6,606 bases of DNA, from contig DCLG01000060.1 in assembly GCA_002320935.1 (NCBI GenBank), positions 36,444 to 43,049 on the forward strand, in the 5' to 3' direction. Numbering within the stretch: position 1 is the stretch's first letter; every line of letters begins with the position of its first letter. Shown one piece after another: positions 1 through 4,811 of this stretch. This stretch comes from Pedobacter sp. UBA1654. GTDB lineage: Bacteria; Bacteroidota; Bacteroidia; Sphingobacteriales; Sphingobacteriaceae. Position numbers and translations under genes: made by a program. The notes below the pieces were generated by a model, which saw only the letters and a list, made by a program, of their open reading frames with translations, had not been told where the DNA came from and made no database searches.

Positions 1-1821
1 CACGCCAACGCCAAATTCGACCAGTCCCATATAAGTTTCTGCATTTAACTGCACATGATCGGCGTGCAGGCTGAATTCACAACCTCCACCGAGGGTAAGG
101 TTATGCGGCGCCACAACAACTGGTATAGAAGAGTAGCGAATGCGCATAGAGGTATTCTGGAACATGCGGATCGCCATATTCAACTCATCCCATTCCTGCT
201 CTATAGCCATCATGAAGATCATACCGACGTTGGCACCAGCAGAAAAGTTTGCGCCATCGTTACCAATCACCAATCCGCGGTAGTCCTTCTCAGCCATATC
301 AATTGCTTTATTGATCGCCTGTAAGGTGTCTCCACCAATTGTATTCATTTTCGAGTGGAACTCTACGTTCAGGATTCCATCCCCTAAATCGATGATCGAT
401 GCACCAGCATTCTTCCACAGGGTTTGTTTTGAACGCAGGTTATCAAGAACGATGATGGCCTCTGTTCCCGGAACTGGCACATAACTCTTAGAAGGTATAT
501 CGTAATATAGTTTTACACCATGCTCCACTTTATAGAAAGTGGTATGGCCTGCTTCAAGCATTTCATGTACCCATGCAGCAGCCTCATGGCCATACTTACG
601 CATACCATCGATAGATTCGGCTATACCTACAGCATCCCATACCTCAAACGGACCGAGTTCCCAGCCAAAGCCAGCTCGCATCGCATCATCTATTCGATAC
701 AACTCATTTGAAATCTCTGGAATACGATCCGAAACATATTCAAATAAACCAAAGAAAGAAGCACGGAACAGTTCACCGGCTTTATCTTTCCCTGCAGCAA
801 AAACCTTCATCCGTTCACGCACATTTTCAATAGACTTGGTCATATCTAATGTGGCAGACTTCACTTTTACCTGTGGCTTGTACTCCAGCGTCTTCAGGTC
901 TAAGGCCAGGATCTCCGTTTTACCTTCCGGCGTTTTAGTCTTTTTATAGAATCCCTGACTGGTTTTATCACCAAGCCAGTTATTGCCTTCCATTTTTGCA
1001 ACATAGTCTGGCAGCTTGAAAAGCTCGTGTGCTTTATCTTCAGGGCAGTTGTCGTACAGACCTTTGGCCACTTTAATCATGGTATCCAGACCAACCACAT
1101 CCGTTGTACGGAAAGTCGCTGATTTTGGGCGACCTAATGCCGGGCCTGTATACTTATCAACTTCCTCTACAGTAAGCTCCATTTTCTCTACCAAATGCAG
1201 CAGCGCCATAATGGAATAAACACCAACCCGATTTGCAATAAATGCAGGTGTATCTTTACAAAGTACAGTCGTCTTTCCAAGAAATTTGTCTCCATAATAC
1301 ATTAGGAAGTCAACCAGCTCAGGCTTGGTATACTGCGTTGGGATAATCTCCAATAAACGCAGGTATCGTGGCGGATTAAAGAAGTGTGTACCGCAGAAAT
1401 TCGCTTTGAAATCATCCGACCTTCCCTCAGCCATCATATGGATCGGAATTCCGGAAGTGTTCGAAGAAATTATACTGCCGGGCTTGCGGAATTGTTCAAC
1501 CTGCTCAAAAACTTTCTTCTTTATTTCAAGGTTTTCCACAACAACCTCAATGACCCAGTCGTACGTGGCAATCTTCTTCATGTCATCCTCAAAGTTGCCG
1601 GTAGTAATTTTGTTGACAACAGATTTGGTATAAACCGGTGAAGGGTTTGTCTTTACCGCAGTTTCAAGTGCCTTATTCACGATGCTGTTTTTGTCGCCTT
1701 CTTTTGCAGCGATATCGAGCAACAATACTTCAACACCGATATTTGCAAAATGGCAGGCAATACGGGATCCCATAATGCCGGAGCCCAGAACGGCGACCTT
1801 ATTTATTCTTTTGTTCATCAT
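1..1821 (-). CDS. fadN: FadN-type 3-hydroxyacyl-CoA dehydrogenase/enoyl-CoA hydratase, partial (3' end outside window)
   Basis: This bifunctional cytoplasmic beta-oxidation enzyme hydrates trans-2-enoyl-CoA and oxidises L-3-hydroxyacyl-CoA with NAD+. I read 607 codons without a stop down to base 1. The family is usually about 790-800 residues, so roughly 190 are missing. The Rossmann fold starts at residue 8, with GSGIMG (13-18) and the NAD-ribose acid D36. The dehydrogenase residues are S123 (SNTSG), H146 (THFFNP), E158 (LLEIIP) and N197 (FIANR). A C-terminal dehydrogenase domain follows, with GRPKSATFRTTDVVGLDT at 230-247, then a second, degenerate copy around 340-420. The crotonase domain begins near 468, with FSAGAN (526-531) and both hydratase glutamates, E582 (GGGCE) and E602 (GLVE), 20 residues apart as in FadB. 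The dehydrogenase-first order matches Bacillus FadN, not FadB/FadJ. Two ATGs in tandem (1821 and 1818) could start it; both lie inside the end of the upstream marR gene, which implies co-transcription and probably coupled translation. Confidence 0.94.
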   Translation of the reverse strand, partial: MMNKRINKVAVLGSGIMGSRIACHFANIGVEVLLLDIAAKEGDKNSIVNKALETAVKTNPSPVYTKSVVNKITTGNFEDDMKKIATYDWVIEVVVENLEIKKKVFEQVEQFRKPGSIISSNTSGIPIHMMAEGRSDDFKANFCGTHFFNPPRYLRLLEIIPTQYTKPELVDFLMYYGDKFLGKTTVLCKDTPAFIANRVGVYSIMALLHLVEKMELTVEEVDKYTGPALGRPKSATFRTTDVVGLDTMIKVAKGLYDNCPEDKAHELFKLPDYVAKMEGNNWLGDKTSQGFYKKTKTPEGKTEILALDLKTLEYKPQVKVKSATLDMTKSIENVRERMKVFAAGKDKAGELFRASFFGLFEYVSDRIPEISNELYRIDDAMRAGFGWELGPFEVWDAVGIAESIDGMRKYGHEAAAWVHEMLEAGHTTFYKVEHGVKLYYDIPSKSYVPVPGTEAIIVLDNLRSKQTLWKNAGASIIDLGDGILNVEFHSKMNTIGGDTLQAINKAIDMAEKDYRGLVIGNDGANFSAGANVGMIFMMAIEQEWDELNMAIRMFQNTSMRIRYSSIPVVVAPHNLTLGGGCEFSLHADHVQLNAETYMGLVEFGVGV

Positions 1822-2257
1822 TTTCTATCGTACTTGTATATGATAATGTGAGTTTATTCAACTTCTCCAGCGTTTTGATCAGGTTATTCTTCTCCTGCAC
1901 GCTCAGGTTTTCATTCAGGTATTCATTGAAATTTATAACAACATCCTTGGCCAGCTTCCGCTTCTCACGCCCATAATCTGTCAGATAGACTTTCACAGAA
2001 CGCTTGTCACATGCTGAGGCTTCGCGATAGATCAAGCCAAGCTCTTCCATATTGTTTAACATTCTCGACAGACTTGTGGCCTTTACTGCAAGCAGTGCTG
2101 CCAATTGTGATACCGCAGTCCCCTCTTTGTCAATATTAATTAACATGTACCCAATAGATTGCGTAATCCCGAATCCTGATGCAATCTGATTGTATACGTT
2201 CGACACATTCTGCCAAACCATCTTTAAAAAATAATCTACTGTTTCCTGCTGTTTCAT
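1799..2257 (-). CDS. MarR-family transcriptional regulator
   Basis: This 152-residue protein has the usual length and layout of a MarR winged-helix repressor, which acts as a DNA-binding dimer whose affinity changes on binding a small ligand. Residues about 1-35 are a helical dimerisation segment. The helix-turn-helix lies around 48-75, with recognition helix ATSLSRMLNNMEELG (60-74). The wing carries REASACDKRSVKVYLTDYG (78-96), including the DKR basic tip typical of the family. Residues about 97-140 form the C-terminal dimer helices, followed by a charged tail. Its last 23 bases overlap fadN, so it is the first gene of a beta-oxidation operon and the obvious candidate to control it; an acyl-CoA or fatty acid ligand is inferred from context only. 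The ATG at 2257 follows a good Bacteroidota promoter, with a short predicted leader of about 13-16 bases and no clear Shine-Dalgarno motif. Confidence 0.92.
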   Translation of the reverse strand: MKQQETVDYFLKMVWQNVSNVYNQIASGFGITQSIGYMLINIDKEGTAVSQLAALLAVKATSLSRMLNNMEELGLIYREASACDKRSVKVYLTDYGREKRKLAKDVVINFNEYLNENLSVQEKNNLIKTLEKLNKLTLSYTSTIENDEQKNK

Positions 2258-2264
2258 TAAATAC

Positions 2265-2276
2265 TATGCTTGCATA
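2265..2276. promoter_or_regulatory. Candidate MarR operator: TATGC-2-GCATA palindrome
   Basis: The plus strand reads TATGCTTGCATA, two 5-bp arms around a 2-bp centre. It lies 8-19 bases upstream of the marR start codon and covers the transcription start expected from the promoter at 2278-2308. An operator in that place would block initiation, which is how many MarR proteins repress their own operon. The symmetry does not extend further except for isolated bases, and MarR sites are often longer, so the role is inferred. Confidence 0.45.
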
Positions 2277-2277
2277 A

Positions 2278-2308
2278 CAAAGCTAATTAAATAAAGATTG
2301 TAATCAAA
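2278..2308 (-). promoter_or_regulatory. Bacteroidota-type promoter for the marR-fadN operon
   Basis: On the minus strand, TTTG (2308-2305) is followed after exactly 19 bases by TAGCTTTG (2285-2278). This matches the -33/-7 consensus TTTG-N19-TAnnTTTG of the Bacteroidota primary sigma factor. T-rich sequence lies just upstream of the -33 box on that strand (about 2310-2330). The predicted start falls near 2270-2274, giving a very short leader before the marR ATG at 2257. Confidence 0.7.
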
Positions 2309-2401
2309 CAACAAAAAATAAAATTAAAACAGGTTTGTCTAAGTTGCTCCAGGCCTGTGCATCGCCTCTAATTCGGGTAATATTACTTACGTGTAGCCTC
2401 C

Positions 2402-2416
2402 TTATAATCATTATCA
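2402..2416. promoter_or_regulatory. Candidate Fur/PerR-type box upstream of the manganese catalase
   Basis: The bases TTATAAT-C-ATTATCA form a 7-1-7 inverted repeat with one broken pair. The site differs at one position from the Bacillus PerR consensus TTATAATnATTATAA and at one position from the classical Fur 7-1-7 box TGATAATnATTATCA. It lies 86 bases upstream of a catalase start codon, a gene class often controlled by PerR or other Fur-family metalloregulators. It is about 94 bp beyond the -33 box of the divergent marR promoter, so it more likely serves the catalase. The region is AT-rich, so chance resemblance remains possible. Confidence 0.45.
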
Positions 2417-2423
2417 ATAGTGG

Positions 2424-2436
2424 AAGTTTTAAACTT
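2424..2436. promoter_or_regulatory. 13-bp palindrome AAGTTT-T-AAACTT in catalase upstream region
   Basis: Two perfect 6-bp arms flank a single T. Its centre (2430) is 21 bp, about two helical turns, from the centre of the Fur/PerR-like box (2409), so both would face the same side of the DNA. It could be a second operator half or a sigma-proximal element, but an AT-rich palindrome of this size can also occur by chance. No regulator can be named from sequence alone. Confidence 0.25.
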
Positions 2437-2502
2437 ATTACCTCCCGAAATAGTTAAGGCTATATAATACCATTTTGTATATCTATCCTAAAACGAAAAA
2501 CT

Positions 2503-3447
2503 ATGTTTCATCATTCAAAAGACCTACAGTTTAATGCCCGAGTATCAAAACCCGATCCGGCATTTGCGAATATTCTATTAGAGCAGTTCGGTGGCGAAAA
2601 TGGGGAACTTGCCGCAGCTATGCAGTACTTTACGCAAGCTTTTGGCGCCAAGCAACCACACCCTGATAAATACGACATGCTGATGGACATTGCCACTGAA
2701 GAATTCTCCCACCTGGAGATCGTTGGTGCAACCATTCAGATGTTACTTAAGGGGGTAAACGGAGCGCTCAAAGATGCTGCAGACCAAAGTGAAATCATGC
2801 AAGTGCTAGATGGTAAAGCGGCAAAAGAAAATATCATTCATGCGGCATTACATGCCAATCCGCAGTTCCCGATCATTACCGGCGGTGGACCAACATTAAG
2901 AAACAGTCAGGGTATTCCATGGTGTGCATCTTACATTCACTCCAACGGCGATCTGACTGTTGATTTAAGGAGTAACCTGGCTTCAGAATCCAGAGCAAAA
3001 CTGGTATATGAACACCTGATGAAGTTCACGGACGATCCTTATGTGAAAGACACACTTTCCTTCTTAATGACCCGTGAAGTAGCACACTACAAGATGTTCG
3101 AAGCAGCTTTATCGACAATCCAGCCAAACTTTCCTCCGGGTGTGTTGCAGGCAGATCCACGCTTCACCCAACAGTATTTTAACTTATCACCAGAAAAGAG
3201 CCCTCGTGGTCCTTGGAACGAAGGTGAAATGCCAGATATGGGCCTGGAGTGGAACTACATTCCAGATCCGGTTGCGCATGTTAAAGAGACTAAAGGACTT
3301 ACCGAAATGCAGGACAGTAAGAAAGATGAGCTTTCAAAAACTGAAAAGCTTAACAAACAGCTTAGTGAAGAGCGCAGTAAGGAAGTAAAAAGCGCAGAGC
3401 CAAAAGGAACTGCGCAGTGGAGCGATTATGATGAACCTGCTCAATAG
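2503..3447 (+). CDS. katN: Manganese (non-haem) catalase
   Basis: This enzyme disproportionates hydrogen peroxide to water and oxygen at a dinuclear manganese centre in the cytoplasm. The 314-residue product has a ferritin-like four-helix core. By comparison with Lactobacillus plantarum Mn catalase, the ligands are E35 (GGENGEL), E67 and H70 (TEEFSHLE), E162 (ASESRAK) and H195 (REVAHYKMFE). The acid E192, three residues before the last histidine, matches the family's active-site glutamate. The E162-H195 spacing of 33 residues equals that of the plantarum enzyme. Residues about 255-314 form a very charged Lys/Glu-rich tail, likely helical or disordered, beyond the catalytic core. No signal peptide is seen. 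The ATG at 2503 follows an A-rich stretch without a Shine-Dalgarno motif, as is common in Bacteroidota. The gene stands alone, divergent from marR and convergent with the epimerase. A Fur/PerR-like box lies upstream, but I found no convincing housekeeping promoter. Confidence 0.95.
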   Translation: MFHHSKDLQFNARVSKPDPAFANILLEQFGGENGELAAAMQYFTQAFGAKQPHPDKYDMLMDIATEEFSHLEIVGATIQMLLKGVNGALKDAADQSEIMQVLDGKAAKENIIHAALHANPQFPIITGGGPTLRNSQGIPWCASYIHSNGDLTVDLRSNLASESRAKLVYEHLMKFTDDPYVKDTLSFLMTREVAHYKMFEAALSTIQPNFPPGVLQADPRFTQQYFNLSPEKSPRGPWNEGEMPDMGLEWNYIPDPVAHVKETKGLTEMQDSKKDELSKTEKLNKQLSEERSKEVKSAEPKGTAQWSDYDEPAQ

Positions 3448-3465
3448 TTCGAAAGACCTTCGGAA

Positions 3466-3610
3466 TTAACAAGGCCTTAACAAGGCTTTGGCAAGGGGTT
3501 AACAGGGGGTTGACAAGGCCATAACCTTGTTAACCCCTTGTTAACCCCTTGTTAACCCCTTGTTTGTACCTTATATAGTCCTTGTATAGTCCTTTTTTGA
3601 CTCGTATATA
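3466..3610. repeat. Inverted array of 11-bp tandem repeats between convergent genes
   Basis: The left arm (3466-3520) has five contiguous 11-bp units of the form TTAACAAGGNN: TTAACAAGGCC, TTAACAAGGCT, TTGGCAAGGGG, TTAACAGGGGG and TTGACAAGGCC. Two bases (AT, 3521-3522) separate it from the right arm, made of units in the opposite sense: AACCTTGTTAA, CCCCTTGTTAA twice, and CCCCTTGTTTG (3523-3566). The 11-bp phase then continues in degenerate copies, TACCTTATATA, GTCCTTGTATA, GTCCTTTTTTG and ACTCGTATATA (to 3610), stopping one base before the epimerase stop codon. The period is not a multiple of three and the region holds no plausible gene. It fills most of the 164-bp spacer between the catalase and epimerase stops. 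It may belong to a dispersed intergenic repeat family, which cannot be seen from one copy. Confidence 0.9.
3488..3555 (+). terminator. Long hairpin at the 3' end of the catalase transcript
   Basis: In plus-strand RNA, 3488-3518 pairs with 3525-3555 over 31 bp with no mismatch, using four G-U pairs (3490, 3491, 3505 and 3512 on the left arm) and a six-base loop, CCATAA (3519-3524). After a 2x2 internal loop a further seven pairs form between 3479-3485 and 3558-3564. The position, 40 bases after the catalase stop and between convergent genes, suits transcription termination or 3'-end protection. There is no U-tract directly after the stem; the nearest T run is 3593-3598, so it is not a textbook intrinsic terminator. 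The structure is seen in sequence; termination is inferred. Confidence 0.55.
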
Positions 3611-3611
3611 T

Positions 3612-4811
3612 TTAAACCGATTTGTTCAGGTAATCTTTTAACAGTTGCTGGCAATACCATTCCTGCCTTGGTAGATGGAAGGGGCCTTTAAACAGGTTAC
3701 CTTTTGCCGTTTGTGCAATGCTTCCATCACGGTGTAAATAACCAAACCACTCACCATGCGCTTTGTCATGGAACTTTTCGTAGGCATAATCATGTACCTG
3801 CTTGTGCCATCTTGCATATTTCTCATTCCCAGTCATGGTATAGGCAAGCAATGTTGCAATAATGGCCTCATTATGTGGCCACCAGAATTTCATATCCTGC
3901 CAGTATTCCTGAACGGGCTTATTGTAAACGTCACGAAAGTATAGAATTCCGCCCTGCTCCTGGTCCCAGCCACGCGCCCACATGTAGTCGAGCATCTTAC
4001 AGCCAAGTGCAATCAGCTCCGGGTCATTGTTCCGATACTTGGCCTCATGCAGGATGAACCATGCACCTTCTATGGCATGTCCAGGATTGAGGGTTCTACC
4101 ATCCACATGGTCCACAATTGAGCCATCTGGGGTTACCTGCTCCATTACACACTGAATATCATCCTTAACGAAGTAGCGTTTAATCTCACGAATCCAGGTC
4201 ATGATCCACTCGTCGCATCTCGGATCGCCAATGGTTTCCCGAAGTTGCTGGGCAGTGTTCATCATGATCATCGGCACACCAATGCCTTTGGTCGGGCGGG
4301 TATCGGTAAACTTCGGCGGCAGTAATCCGGGAGTAGTTGCATACTCAATGCACTTACCAAACAGGTAACGCGCTTTTTCTGCTGCTTCAGCATCTCCACT
4401 CGCCTTTGCATAGGCTGCGTTAGCGATTACCGCAAAGGTCTCTGAGAAGAAATAGCGACGTTTACGAACAGGCAATCCTTCACGTGTAACATGGAAAAAC
4501 ATCTGTCCGTCCGTATCAAAGCAATGCTGATTCAGGAAGTCTATTCCCGATTTCGCACCAGCAAGCCACTCCGGCTTTGCTTCGATGGTATTGTACAAGG
4601 TTGAGAGCAACCAGGCAGCACGGCCCTGAATCCAAACCGCTTTGTCATCGTCGATCAGCGTTCCATCGGCATCGCGGAAAAACAGGTAGCCGCCAAATTC
4701 TTCATCTATGGAACGAGGGAACCAGAAAGGTACAGTATCGTTTAATAGCTGGTGCTCGTAATGGTTTTTTAGGGTTTCTAAGTCCGCTACAGTATAGCTC
4801 ATGTTGTTCAT
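3612..4811 (-). CDS. nanE: N-acylglucosamine 2-epimerase (AGE/renin-binding-protein family)
   Basis: This enzyme likely interconverts N-acetylmannosamine and N-acetylglucosamine in the cytoplasm, the step after sialic acid lyase in the Bacteroides-type pathway, whose NanE is a renin-binding-protein homologue. The 399 residues match the family's usual length of about 390-400 and its (alpha/alpha)6-barrel. Conserved motifs include WIQGRAAW with R64, NPGHAIEGAW with H245, KFWWPHNEA with E315, and KGPFHLPR with H379. These correspond to R57, H239, E308 and H372 of the Anabaena epimerase, including the two catalytic histidines. The ATG at 4811 shares its A with the TAA of the upstream esterase gene (TAATG), showing an operon with probable translational re-initiation; an in-frame ATG at 4802 is an alternative start. 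The stop lies next to the 11-bp repeat array. A different 2-epimerase specificity (for example mannose or cellobiose) cannot be excluded by sequence alone, but the sialate esterase partner favours ManNAc. Confidence 0.9.
   Translation of the reverse strand: MNNMSYTVADLETLKNHYEHQLLNDTVPFWFPRSIDEEFGGYLFFRDADGTLIDDDKAVWIQGRAAWLLSTLYNTIEAKPEWLAGAKSGIDFLNQHCFDTDGQMFFHVTREGLPVRKRRYFFSETFAVIANAAYAKASGDAEAAEKARYLFGKCIEYATTPGLLPPKFTDTRPTKGIGVPMIMMNTAQQLRETIGDPRCDEWIMTWIREIKRYFVKDDIQCVMEQVTPDGSIVDHVDGRTLNPGHAIEGAWFILHEAKYRNNDPELIALGCKMLDYMWARGWDQEQGGILYFRDVYNKPVQEYWQDMKFWWPHNEAIIATLLAYTMTGNEKYARWHKQVHDYAYEKFHDKAHGEWFGYLHRDGSIAQTAKGNLFKGPFHLPRQEWYCQQLLKDYLNKSV

Noticed and set aside
539..949. 136-residue plus-strand open frame
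   Set aside because: It is antisense to fadN, whose minus-strand frame carries continuous conserved dehydrogenase sequence. The plus-strand translation has no recognisable domain and a biased Ser/Pro/Arg composition typical of a shadow frame.
1325..1633. 102-residue plus-strand open frame
   Set aside because: It lies antisense to the NAD-binding and catalytic part of fadN (residues about 63-166) and shows no family resemblance.
2329..2358. Inverted pair ACAGG/CCTGT as an operator or attenuator
   Set aside because: The arms are only 5 bp with a 20-base gap and no supporting context; this is likely chance.
2463..2468. TATAAT as a -10 box for the catalase
   Set aside because: The Bacteroidota primary sigma factor uses TAnnTTTG rather than TATAAT, and no matching -35 or -33 element lies at the right distance; the hexamer is easily expected in this AT-rich stretch.
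3466..3566. CRISPR array
   Set aside because: The repeats are only 11 bp, directly adjacent with no unique spacers, and switch orientation at the centre; no cas gene is nearby.
3589..3599. Classical intrinsic terminator ending in the T run TTTTTT
   Set aside because: The strong stem ends at 3555, about 38 bases before the T run, and no separate short GC-rich stem directly precedes it.
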